DNA from: Rhizobium sp. AAP43
Lineage (GTDB): Bacteria; Pseudomonadota; Alphaproteobacteria; Rhizobiales; Rhizobiaceae
Length of the DNA stretch: 57,731 nt
Direction: 5' to 3'
Assembly (NCBI RefSeq): GCF_001296045.1
Contig: NZ_LJHS01000020.1
Coordinates: forward strand, 1 to 57,731
The notes beneath the pieces are model-generated. The model worked only from the letters and a program-made list of their open reading frames with translations, did not search any database and was not told the DNA's origin. How positions within the stretch are numbered: the stretch's first letter is position 1; each line of letters begins with the position of its first letter. Below, piece by piece: positions 18,492-26,962 of the stretch. A program made the position numbers and the translations under genes.

Positions 18492-20369
18492 CTAAACAGC
18501 CCAGCAGGAGCAGCCGAGCGCACCGAAAAAGCCCTTGAGATCGCTGATGGGCAGGCTGGAGGTCCACGCGCCCGCATGATCGTGACCATGCACGCCGCAG
18601 TCATTGGCGCAGCCGCAGGACGCAATCGCGTGGCGGCGCAGTGAGTTTTTGCCAGCCCCTTGCGGCTCGCCCCAGGCGGCATAACCACCGAAGGTTCTGA
18701 CCGGCGACCAGTCGGGCATGGCCGGAGGAAGCGGCGGCGCATCAACGCCGCTGAAGTCACCGGCGCCGTAGACGACCTTGCCGCCGACGATGGTGAGGTC
18801 GGAGGTGAGGAAGGAGATCTCGTCCTCCGGGCAGGAGAAGTAGTCCTTGCTCGGCACGATCAAGTCGGCGAACTGGCCGGCTTCGATGCGCCCTTTGCGA
18901 CCCTCGTCATTGCTGAACCACTGGACCTTTTCGGTCCACATGCGGAGCGCCGTCTCGCGGTCCAGGCAGTTCTGCCGCGGATAAAGGCTCATGCCGCCAA
19001 CGGTCTTGCCGGTGATCATCCAGGCGAGCGAGACCCAAGGGTTGTAGGAGGCAACACGGGTCGCGTCGGTGCCCGCCGAAACATGGACGCCGCGATCGAG
19101 CATCTTGGCAATCGGCGGCGTTGCTTCGGCGGCACCATGGCCGTATCGCTCGACGAAATACTCGCCCTGATAGGCCATGCGGTGCTGAACCGCGACCCCA
19201 CCGCCAAGAGCCGCCACGCGATCGATCGAACGCTCGGAAATTGTTTCCGCATGGTCGAAGAACCAGTTTATGCCATCAAGTGGCGTATCGCGGTTCACCT
19301 TCTCGAAGACGTCGAGCGCCCGCGAGATGGTCTCGTCATAGGTCGCGTGCATGCGCCACGGCCAGCGGTTCTGGGCAAGGACCCGGACCACCTCTTCGAG
19401 ATCGCCTTCCATCTCCGGCGGCATGTCAGGGCGTGGCTGCCGAAAATCCTCGAAATCGGCGGCGGAGAAGACCAGCATTTCGCCGGCACCGTTGTGGCGG
19501 AAGTAGTCGGTGCCCTGCTTGTAGGCGACCGAGGAGGTCCAGCGGAGAAAGTCCTCCTTCTCCTCCTTCGGCTTCTGGGTGAAGAGGTTGTAGGCGAGCC
19601 GGACCGTCAGCAGGTCCTCGTCCGCCAGCTTTTGGATGACGGCATAGTCATCCGGATAATTCTGGAAACCACCGCCGGCATCGATGACGGCCGTCACGCC
19701 CAGCCGGTTGAGCTCGCGCATGAAATGGCGCGTCGAATTGACCTGATAGTCGAAGGGAAGCTTCGGTCCCTTGGCGAGTGTTGCATAGAGAATGCCGGCA
19801 TTGGGTTTGGCGAGCAGCAGCCCGGTCGGATTGCCGGCGGCGTCGCGCGTGATCTCGCCACCCGGCGGATCCTTCGTGTCCTTGGTGAAGCCGACAGCGC
19901 GGACGGCGGCGGCATTCAGCAGCGCGCGATCATAGAGGTGTAGCAGGAAGACGGGCGTGTCCGGCGCGATCGCATTGATCTCCTCGATCGTCGGCAGCCG
20001 CTTCTCGACGAACTGATGTTCGGTGAAACCGCCGATCACTCGCACCCATTGGGGTGCCGGTGTGACTGCCACCTGCCGTCGCAGCATGTCCATGGCATCG
20101 GCAAGCGAACGGATGCCATCCCAGCGCAGTTCCATGTTGAAGTTCAGCCCGCCGCGGACGACATGGGTGTGGTTGTCGTTGAGGCCGGGCAGCACCCGTT
20201 TTCCGCGCAAGTCGACGGTCTTGGTCTGCGGACCGGCATGTTTCATGATCTCGGCATCGCTGCCGACAGCGAGAAACTTGCCGTCCTTGATTGCAATCGC
20301 CGTCGCCGACGGGTTGGAGCGGTTAAGCGTGGTCACGAGTCCGTGGTAGAGGATGAGGTCGGCATCCAT
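18492..20369 (-). CDS. Amidohydrolase family protein (YtcJ-like) with a Cys/His-rich C-terminal tail
   Basis: 625 residues from the ATG at 20369, which has AAGGA eight bases upstream. It is a metal-dependent hydrolase of the amidohydrolase_3/YtcJ group. Visible landmarks: GLNDNHTHVVRGG (metal motif HxH), WRMHATYDETI, FFDHAETI, AGTDATRVASYNP (Asp ligand). The last 50 residues contain CGCANDCGVHGHDHAGAW and end in LGCSCWAV, a Cys/His cluster that could bind a further metal or a cluster. Family members cleave amide-like bonds (imides, formamides, carbamates); the substrate is unknown. It belongs to the isochorismatase-XapX-amidohydrolase-DoxX transcript. Confidence 0.88.
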   Translation of the reverse strand: MDADLILYHGLVTTLNRSNPSATAIAIKDGKFLAVGSDAEIMKHAGPQTKTVDLRGKRVLPGLNDNHTHVVRGGLNFNMELRWDGIRSLADAMDMLRRQVAVTPAPQWVRVIGGFTEHQFVEKRLPTIEEINAIAPDTPVFLLHLYDRALLNAAAVRAVGFTKDTKDPPGGEITRDAAGNPTGLLLAKPNAGILYATLAKGPKLPFDYQVNSTRHFMRELNRLGVTAVIDAGGGFQNYPDDYAVIQKLADEDLLTVRLAYNLFTQKPKEEKEDFLRWTSSVAYKQGTDYFRHNGAGEMLVFSAADFEDFRQPRPDMPPEMEGDLEEVVRVLAQNRWPWRMHATYDETISRALDVFEKVNRDTPLDGINWFFDHAETISERSIDRVAALGGGVAVQHRMAYQGEYFVERYGHGAAEATPPIAKMLDRGVHVSAGTDATRVASYNPWVSLAWMITGKTVGGMSLYPRQNCLDRETALRMWTEKVQWFSNDEGRKGRIEAGQFADLIVPSKDYFSCPEDEISFLTSDLTIVGGKVVYGAGDFSGVDAPPLPPAMPDWSPVRTFGGYAAWGEPQGAGKNSLRRHAIASCGCANDCGVHGHDHAGAWTSSLPISDLKGFFGALGCSCWAV

Positions 20370-20418
20370 CACAGTGTTCCTTCTGAATTGAGAGGCATCG
20401 CTACGCGGGGCGAGGAGC

Positions 20419-20676
20419 TCAGCCCGCCCGGTCCTGCGGCCTGCGGGTCTCGCTGAGGTCGGTCGTCGTCCGCGTTTCACTGTGCTTCGGGAGCGATGTC
20501 GTGATCGGCTGCCGAACGAGAGCGCCCTTGGCGAGCGGCACGATCTGTTCGCCGATCAGAATCCCGAGCAATCCGACCAGCGCGATGACCGGCGGTGCAG
20601 GGGAACGCACGTTGAGGACGCCGTAGATCATGCCGACGAGCAGCCCTGCTGCGAGTGATATGAGATAGAGTTTCAT
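20419..20676 (-). CDS. XapX domain small membrane protein
   Basis: 85 residues from the ATG at 20676 (AAAGGA upstream). Two membrane segments: YLISLAAGLLVGMIYGVLN and PPVIALVGLLGILIGEQIVPLAK, with the RSPAPP turn between them; this is the XapX signature. The C-terminal 35 residues are polar. XapX proteins often sit beside isochorismatase-like and amidohydrolase genes, as here, but their role is not known. Confidence 0.85.
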   Translation of the reverse strand: MKLYLISLAAGLLVGMIYGVLNVRSPAPPVIALVGLLGILIGEQIVPLAKGALVRQPITTSLPKHSETRTTTDLSETRRPQDRAG

Positions 20677-20736
20677 CACCGTTTCCTTTCGGCGTGAGAT
20701 CGAATGCATGCGGTGGAACTGCGAACGTGTCGTCCA

Positions 20737-20777
20737 CCTAAGCCTGGCGCGGGAGGGGAGGCCGCGCCAGGCTTAGG
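20737..20777 (-). repeat. Perfect 16-bp hairpin inside the cassette
   Basis: CCTAAGCCTGGCGCGG and CCGCGCCAGGCTTAGG pair without mismatch around a 9-base purine loop (GAGGGGAGG). It lies between the isochorismatase hydrolase and XapX genes on the same transcript. There is no U-run after it on the minus strand, so an RNA-stability or attenuation role is more likely than plain termination. Confidence 0.7.
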
Positions 20778-20815
20778 CGGTCGTTCCGGTTGGGAGGCGG
20801 GACGCGGAACGACCG
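20778..20815 (-). repeat. Second perfect inverted repeat, directly abutting the first
   Basis: CGGTCGTTCC and GGAACGACCG are perfect 10-bp arms separated by 18 bases, ending 13 bases before the stop of the isochorismatase gene. Directly adjacent to the 16-bp hairpin, so nearly the whole 80-base region would fold into two stacked stem-loops. Confidence 0.65.
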
Positions 20816-20827
20816 GCGGGGACGGGG

Positions 20828-21484
20828 TCAGTGGCCTTCGGCGGCGTTGAACATCGTCTTGGCGTAGGTGACGCCGAGGCCGTAGGCGCCGCCGAGCTTC
20901 TTCGCGATGCCGGTGGTGGCCTCATAGGTCTCACCACGCGCCCAGTCGCGCTGCAGTTCGAGCAGATACTGAAGCGATGTCATCGGCTGGGCGCCAGCCT
21001 GCACCATGCGATCCATGGCGCGGTCATGCGCTTCCGTGCTCACATCGCCGCAGGCATCAGCGATCACATAGACCTCGAAGCCCTGGTCGAGCGCTGACAG
21101 GGCCGGGCCGACGATGCAGACACTCGTCCACAGGCCGCAGAGCACGATGCGCTTCTTGGCGATGCGGTTGACGTCGGCGATCACGGCCACGTCTTCCCAG
21201 GTGTTCATCGAGGTGCGGTCGAGCATCTCCTGACCAGGGAAGGTGGTGGTGATCTCGTCGAACATCGGGCCAGAGAAGCTCTTCTCGGCAACGGTGGTCA
21301 GGATGGTCGAGACGTTGAAGGTCTTCGCGGCATTGGCAACAAGCGCTGCATTGGTGCGCAGGTTGACGGCATCGATGCTCTTTGTGGCAAAGGCCATCTG
21401 GGACTGAAAGTCGATCATGATCAGCGTGTGATCGGCGGCGTTCAGAAGGCGGGCGCCGGGGGCGGCTTTGGCTTGAATGGTCAT
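20828..21484 (-). CDS. Isochorismatase-fold hydrolase (YcaC-like)
   Basis: 218 residues. Cysteine hydrolase of the isochorismatase fold: Asp25 in LIMIDFQSQM, Lys in VAEKSF, and the nucleophile Cys123 in CGLWTSVCIV. It resembles YcaC-type hydrolases with a C-terminal extension (LELQRDWARGETYEATTGIAKKLGGAYG). Likely cuts an amide or related bond in a small molecule in the cytoplasm. It is the first gene of the minus-strand cassette and has copy A of the two-block element 66 bases upstream of its ATG. Confidence 0.9.
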   Translation of the reverse strand: MTIQAKAAPGARLLNAADHTLIMIDFQSQMAFATKSIDAVNLRTNAALVANAAKTFNVSTILTTVAEKSFSGPMFDEITTTFPGQEMLDRTSMNTWEDVAVIADVNRIAKKRIVLCGLWTSVCIVGPALSALDQGFEVYVIADACGDVSTEAHDRAMDRMVQAGAQPMTSLQYLLELQRDWARGETYEATTGIAKKLGGAYGLGVTYAKTMFNAAEGH

Positions 21485-21550
21485 TTTTCGTTTCCTCGGT
21501 GCTTGGGAGAAGCAGTGACGAGGAGAGAATGCCTTGGGGCGCCATCCATC

Positions 21551-21582
21551 TCTTGTCGGTTACTCAGCCGTTTTGGACGTTT
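21551..21582 (-). promoter_or_regulatory. Two-block element, copy A, upstream of the isochorismatase hydrolase
   Basis: Minus strand: AAACGTCC, 15 bases, CCGACAAGA; the blocks and spacing match the copy at 18019-18050 exactly, while the 15-base spacer is only about half conserved. This copy lies in the non-coding gap between the cassette and the divergent histidine kinase gene. The shared AAAA/TTTT run next to AAACGTCC is also kept. Confidence 0.65.
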
Positions 21583-21778
21583 CGATGATCTTGGTGAGCG
21601 ACCGGAGCCGTGAGGGCTTGCTGCATCAATCAGGGAAGAGACCACAAGCCCGCATCTAACAAAAACTACCGGTTTCTGATCGAATTGGAGGGTCGTATTA
21701 GAGTTTGTGCCATGGACAAAATGCGGGGTCCAACTGCTACTCTGGCGCGAGTAATGTTACGTCTGTTCGGAGACTACG

Positions 21779-24700
21779 GTGCCCTCAACCGCCGCGACAA
21801 TGGAAACGCTGGATGAAGCCTGGCTTCGGGCCTGCAGCCGTGTCGCTGTCTGGCAGTCTTCGTCGGTCAATCTATATCACCTGTCCCATGGTGCCTCCGC
21901 TTGGGACGCGCTCACTCTGCCTCGCACCCGGGACGGAGTGCGATCGGCGCAGGCAGATGCGCGCCTGCGTCGCTATGCCAATGCCGATGCTTGGCTCGAT
22001 ACGCCTGTGGCCATTCTGGAGGAGGCCGAACATCGTACCCTAGTGTTCGACACTACGAGCATCGTTCTCAGACTTCAGTCGCCTTCGCCGACCCCTCTGG
22101 CCGAATTTCTGCCCCTCGCCCTTTCCATCGTCAGGACGCTCTCGGCCGCCCATGCCGACGGGGCGCCACTCGGATCACTGCATCCGATCGACTTTGCGGT
22201 TGATCGTCGTGGCAGCCTCCGGCTGAGGACAATGCCGACGACGGCCTCCGCGCAAACGCTTGGCGTGATCGATGACATCATCTATCGCGCACCCGAGCAA
22301 TTGAGACCTGTCGCCCCACAATACGACGGTCGAAGCGACCTTTATGCGCTTGGCATGATCCTCTTCAGGCATTTGACTGGCATCTTTCCGCTGGCGGCCA
22401 ACTCGCCCGTCGAATGGCGCCACGCACATCTTGCGCTTGCACCCATGGACGCAAGCAGCATGTTCTCAGACCTACCGCCGGTGATCGGGCAGATTCTGAA
22501 GCGTCTGCTCGCCAAGGAACCCACCGCTCGATACCAGACGGCCCTCGCGCTGGAGGTCGATCTTGCGCGGTGCGAACAGGAATGGCGAGAAAACCGCACC
22601 ATCAGCGATTTCGAAATCGGTCGTGTTGACACACCCTTTGCGCAGCTCGGAACGTCCGCGCTCTTCGGCCGTGGCGAGGAGGAGCAGATCCTCGCCAACG
22701 TACTCGATCGCTTTCTGGATCACGGCAAGCCGTCGATGATCGCGGTGCACGGCCAGCCGGGTGTCGGGAAGTCAAGCCTCATCCAAAGCCTTGGCAAGGC
22801 GGCGGCTGAGAAGGCACTATTCCTTCAAGGCAAGAGTGACCAGCATCAGTCTGAACTGCCCTATGCCCCCATCATGCAGGCGGTCAGCACATTCATCGAC
22901 GAGGCGATGCGTGCCGATCATGTGACACTGGCATCGCTTCGCAAGGCGCTTGCCCGCGAGTTGCAGGGGAGCGCCGCCCTGTTGGTTGACCTCCTGCCTT
23001 CAATGGAGATTTTGACCGGACCGCAGTCGACGCGGACAGAAGTGACCGGTCCACTTGTCCAGCTTCGATTGCAGCGGGCGTTGCGTACAGTCCTGTCGGT
23101 CGCGGCGGCGACCATCAGACCTTTGGTCCTGTTTCTCGATGACATACAATGGGCGGATGAGGCCACGCGCTCTTTCCTATCAGTCCTAGTCAGCGAGCCT
23201 GTTACGGGGCTCCTCCTGATCGTTGCCCGCCGCGACCAGTCCGGAGAGGCGCAAGCGCTGGCGGAACGACTCCTGGTGGATGCGCGCACCTCCATGGCCG
23301 AACTGGCCGAGCTTTATCTGCGGCCGCTCTCCCTGCAATCGACCCGCGAGATGCTCGAAACGATCTTTTCGGACGCCCCGGACGGTCTCGCGGATCTGGC
23401 CGAGACGTTGCACGAGAAGACAGGTGGAAACCCATTCTACCTGCGAAGGCTGTTGCAGGCTCTGGTGCAGGACGGCGTCGTCTATTTCTCTCCCGGCCAA
23501 AGGGCATGGCTTTGCCAAGTTGAAGACGTGGCGCGCTATCCAGCCAGCGAAAACATCATCTCCTTCGTCACCGCTCGTCTCGAAAAGGAGGGGGTGGAAG
23601 CGCTTCGGCTTTTGCAGACTATGGCCTGCATGGGCCCCGAAGCGGAAAAGGCCGTTATCGCCAGCGCCCTCAGCCTGTCGGCTGAAGGCCTTGCCCGGCT
23701 TGCCGCACCTCTGGCGCGCTCCGGTTTTGTGGTTCTGTCGCCAGCAAAACTGAGTTTCGCCCATGACCGCATCCAGGAGGCGGCCTACTCGCTGCTCGAT
23801 ACGGAAGAGCGGCGCGCTCGCCATCTTCATCTGGTTGATGTGATGATGTCGCTGTCGGACGGCTCAACAAATGCCTCTGTCTTTGCTGTGGCCAATCAGA
23901 TCGAGCAATGTAAAGACGAACACCTGCCGATTGAAAAGCGGAGGCTTTTCATCGAGGCGCTTTTGGCCGCACTGGCCCACGCTAGGCGCTCGGCGGCGTT
24001 TGGCCAAGCAGTCCGCTACGGCGAGACTGCTGTCAGCCTGATCCAGGACGACCTTTGGGGTGAAGACTATGCGCTGGCGTTCCGTGCCCATATTCTCTTG
24101 TGTGAGGCGTTGCTGGGCGCAGCCTCGCTGGAAGCCGCAGAGAGCCAGCTCGACGATCTCTTGCAGTATGCGCGATCGGCTCTGGACAGGAGTTCGGTTT
24201 TCCGCCTTCGCGCCAACCTGCTCACGCTGAAATCCGACTATGAAGGCTCAATTGACGAAGCGCTGCTGGGGCTGGATGAGCTTGGCGTCAAGCTGGCGCG
24301 CGGTGCGTCTGAAGCGGAACAGGATGAGGCCTATCGCGCTATCCGGCGGCGATTGGATGCAAGACGGATTGCCGATCTCGAACACTTGCCTCTCATGGAT
24401 GATCCGCGCATCAGGGCCGCTATGTCGCTGCTCGCGCCGCTTATCTCGTCGGTATTCACGACGGACGGCCTGCGCTTCCTCCACCTCGCCAAGATGGTGG
24501 AGCTCACGCTCGATCATGGGGCAAGCCCAGAATCCACCCATGGCCTTGCCTGGTTCGGTGCCATCATCTCCGACAAATATGATGCCTATGCCGATGGTCT
24601 AGACTTCTGCCTCGCAGCGCGGGCGCTTGTCGACAAATACGGCTTCGAGGAACACCGAACGTCTGTTCTGCTGGCTGTGGATCAGATCGCACCCTGGACC

Positions 24701-26857
24701 CGTTCTCTCCCTTACGCCCTGGAGCGCGTCCGCGAAGCCCTCGACGCCGCCCATGCGGCCGGCGATGTCGGCTGGATGTGTTATGCGCGCAATCACCTGG
24801 TTTCTGATCTCATCGCCATGGGGGAGGAGATCCCCAACATCAGGCGCGAGGCAGAAGAGTCGATCGCTGTCACCCGGCGTTTCGGCTATACTGATATCGA
24901 GCATATTCTGGCAGCCCAGCTCCGACTGGTGGTCGATCTCGCCGAAGGCCAGGGAGAAAACCGGTCATCGGCAAGCCTGACGCAGAGTGCCCCTGTCGTT
25001 TCAGCGACAACCGCATTCTGGGTGGCCTTCTATGATGGCACCTCGCTCTACTATAACGGCGCCTATGCGCAGGCAGTCGAGAAACTCCTTGCCGCCGACG
25101 CCCTCAGCATTTTCCTGCTTGCCCATATCGATACCGGTTTCTGTAAGTTCTATCTCGGCCTTGGCCTCGCCGCACTCGAAAAAGACGCGTCGGCGGAGAG
25201 CGAGGAGGATACCCGGCTTGGTGACGTGCGCTCCCGCCTTGCGCTTTGGGCAGACCTGAACCCCTTGAATTTCGCCGACAAACTCCTGCTCCTCGATGCC
25301 GAGATTGCCCGTAGGAATCGGAATTTCGCCGAGGCTCTTGTTCTTTACGAAAAAGCCGCGGCCTCTGCCCGATCCTCCCGCTTCGAGCATGAGCATGCCT
25401 TGGCGCTTGAGCGCGCCGGAGCTTGCTGCCTGGAAATGGGCAATCGGATCGGTGCCAACGCCTATCTTTCATTAGCATCCGAAGCATACGAACGCTGGGG
25501 TGCAGGACACAAGGCAAGAAGCCTGAGAACAGCCTTGACCCTGGATGCGACCCGGCGTCCATCCGCGGCGCAAGGTCTGACCTCCGCAGCAGGCGACCTT
25601 GATACAGTCCTCGGAACCTCGCTCGCACTGTCGGAGGAGATTGTCCTCGACCGGGTGATCGAAACGCTGATGACCCGGATGCTCGTTCACGCAGGCGCCA
25701 ATCGCGGCCTGCTGCTGAAGATTGCTGATGGGAAGCTGGAGGCAGAGGCATCCGCCTGGACCGAAGGCGACAGCGTGCGCGTCAGCACCCACGATCCGGA
25801 CCGATATGGCCTGAGCCCACCCTATTCTGTGATCGATCGCGCCCTTCAGACGCGAACCCCGTTCGTCATTTCCGGGTCGGATTTTGGAGCCTGGGCCGCC
25901 GACAAGGTGTCCGCGACGGGGCGTTCGATCCTCTGCGTACCGCTTTTACGCCGCGGCGAACTCACCGGTCTGCTTTGCCTCCAGAACGACTATCTTGAAG
26001 GGGTGTTTGCCGCTGATACCGTGGCGCTCCTCAAGATCCTGGCCTCGCAGGCAGCAATATCTCTCGAAAATGCCAGGCTCTATACCAAGCTGCTGCAGGA
26101 AAACGAGCTCCGATCGCGGAGCGAACAGGCGCTCGCGGGTGCGCGAGCTGAGCTTGAGAAGAATGCGCGTCTGACCCTGCTCGGCGGTATCGCCGCCTCA
26201 GTCACGCATGAACTCGGCCAGCCCCTGTCTGCCATTGCATCGAACGCAGGCGCCGGTCTTCGCTGGCTCAGCCGCGCCGAACCGGACATCGGCGAAACGC
26301 TGAGCGTCCTCACCGAAATCGAGACCAGTGTCACGCGCGCCCATGAGATCATCCGCGCTTTGCGCGCCCTCTCGAAGCAGGCTCCGAAGGTCGAGGAGAT
26401 CGTAGACGTCAACGAGGTCATTCTTGAGGTGTTGCGCATCGCACGATCCGAGGTTGATCGCCATGGCACGGAAATCCGTCTCGATCTGTCTGCTGCCAGA
26501 GCCATAGTGCTGGGCGACGCCACTCAGCTAAAGCAGGTGATCTTGAATCTCGTGCACAACGGGATGGAAGCGATGAACGATCTGCCTACGCATAGGCGCC
26601 AGATCGAGATCGGCTCGGAGCGGACCGAGACCGAGATTATGGTGACCGTGCGAGACTTCGGCAGCGGCATCCCCCCGGAGATCGCATCACAGATCTTCGA
26701 GCCCATGTTCACGACGAAAACCACGGGCATGGGCATGGGACTTGCGATCTGCAAGTCAATTATCGAAGCCCATCACGGCGTCCTGACCGCTGTTGCCGAG
26801 CCCAGCGGAACCAGTTTCAGCTTTGTCATTCCGTTGAGCTCGGGCCTAGACGCGTAG
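21779..26857 (+). CDS. Giant sensor: degenerate protein kinase + AAA/NACHT-like ATPase + TPR-like region + GAF + histidine kinase
   Basis: 1692 residues; starts with GTG (GGAG seven bases upstream). Order: residues about 30-270, remnant Ser/Thr-kinase domain, keeping an APE-like YRAPEQ (about 169) and DLYALGMILFRHLTG but lacking the ATP-binding lobe, HRD (LHPIDF instead) and DFG, so probably a pseudokinase; about 295-650, ATPase with Walker A GQPGVGKSS (about 325) and Walker B LVLFLDDIQWAD; about 700-1250, helical repeat region; about 1270-1430, GAF domain; then histidine kinase with phospho-acceptor His1477 (SVTHELGQP), N box NLVHNGMEAM, G boxes DFGSGIPPE and GMGMGLAICKSII. No membrane segments, so a cytoplasmic sensor. 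Likely partners are the FixJ-like regulators at 14128 and 14851. Divergent from the cassette. Confidence 0.9.
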   Translation: MPSTAATMETLDEAWLRACSRVAVWQSSSVNLYHLSHGASAWDALTLPRTRDGVRSAQADARLRRYANADAWLDTPVAILEEAEHRTLVFDTTSIVLRLQSPSPTPLAEFLPLALSIVRTLSAAHADGAPLGSLHPIDFAVDRRGSLRLRTMPTTASAQTLGVIDDIIYRAPEQLRPVAPQYDGRSDLYALGMILFRHLTGIFPLAANSPVEWRHAHLALAPMDASSMFSDLPPVIGQILKRLLAKEPTARYQTALALEVDLARCEQEWRENRTISDFEIGRVDTPFAQLGTSALFGRGEEEQILANVLDRFLDHGKPSMIAVHGQPGVGKSSLIQSLGKAAAEKALFLQGKSDQHQSELPYAPIMQAVSTFIDEAMRADHVTLASLRKALARELQGSAALLVDLLPSMEILTGPQSTRTEVTGPLVQLRLQRALRTVLSVAAATIRPLVLFLDDIQWADEATRSFLSVLVSEPVTGLLLIVARRDQSGEAQALAERLLVDARTSMAELAELYLRPLSLQSTREMLETIFSDAPDGLADLAETLHEKTGGNPFYLRRLLQALVQDGVVYFSPGQRAWLCQVEDVARYPASENIISFVTARLEKEGVEALRLLQTMACMGPEAEKAVIASALSLSAEGLARLAAPLARSGFVVLSPAKLSFAHDRIQEAAYSLLDTEERRARHLHLVDVMMSLSDGSTNASVFAVANQIEQCKDEHLPIEKRRLFIEALLAALAHARRSAAFGQAVRYGETAVSLIQDDLWGEDYALAFRAHILLCEALLGAASLEAAESQLDDLLQYARSALDRSSVFRLRANLLTLKSDYEGSIDEALLGLDELGVKLARGASEAEQDEAYRAIRRRLDARRIADLEHLPLMDDPRIRAAMSLLAPLISSVFTTDGLRFLHLAKMVELTLDHGASPESTHGLAWFGAIISDKYDAYADGLDFCLAARALVDKYGFEEHRTSVLLAVDQIAPWTRSLPYALERVREALDAAHAAGDVGWMCYARNHLVSDLIAMGEEIPNIRREAEESIAVTRRFGYTDIEHILAAQLRLVVDLAEGQGENRSSASLTQSAPVVSATTAFWVAFYDGTSLYYNGAYAQAVEKLLAADALSIFLLAHIDTGFCKFYLGLGLAALEKDASAESEEDTRLGDVRSRLALWADLNPLNFADKLLLLDAEIARRNRNFAEALVLYEKAAASARSSRFEHEHALALERAGACCLEMGNRIGANAYLSLASEAYERWGAGHKARSLRTALTLDATRRPSAAQGLTSAAGDLDTVLGTSLALSEEIVLDRVIETLMTRMLVHAGANRGLLLKIADGKLEAEASAWTEGDSVRVSTHDPDRYGLSPPYSVIDRALQTRTPFVISGSDFGAWAADKVSATGRSILCVPLLRRGELTGLLCLQNDYLEGVFAADTVALLKILASQAAISLENARLYTKLLQENELRSRSEQALAGARAELEKNARLTLLGGIAASVTHELGQPLSAIASNAGAGLRWLSRAEPDIGETLSVLTEIETSVTRAHEIIRALRALSKQAPKVEEIVDVNEVILEVLRIARSEVDRHGTEIRLDLSAARAIVLGDATQLKQVILNLVHNGMEAMNDLPTHRRQIEIGSERTETEIMVTVRDFGSGIPPEIASQIFEPMFTTKTTGMGMGLAICKSIIEAHHGVLTAVAEPSGTSFSFVIPLSSGLDA

Positions 26858-26962
26858 ACTGGCATCAGACGCGGACCTATCCTCCCGTTCCCGGGGGCTG
26901 CGGCTTAGATTTCTCCCGCTGTCGTCCATGGTGTTCGACACCCTAGACGCTATCCGTGTCGG

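Noticed and set aside
18660..19943. Long plus-strand frame opposite the amidohydrolase
   Set aside because: Antisense to a protein with clear catalytic motifs.
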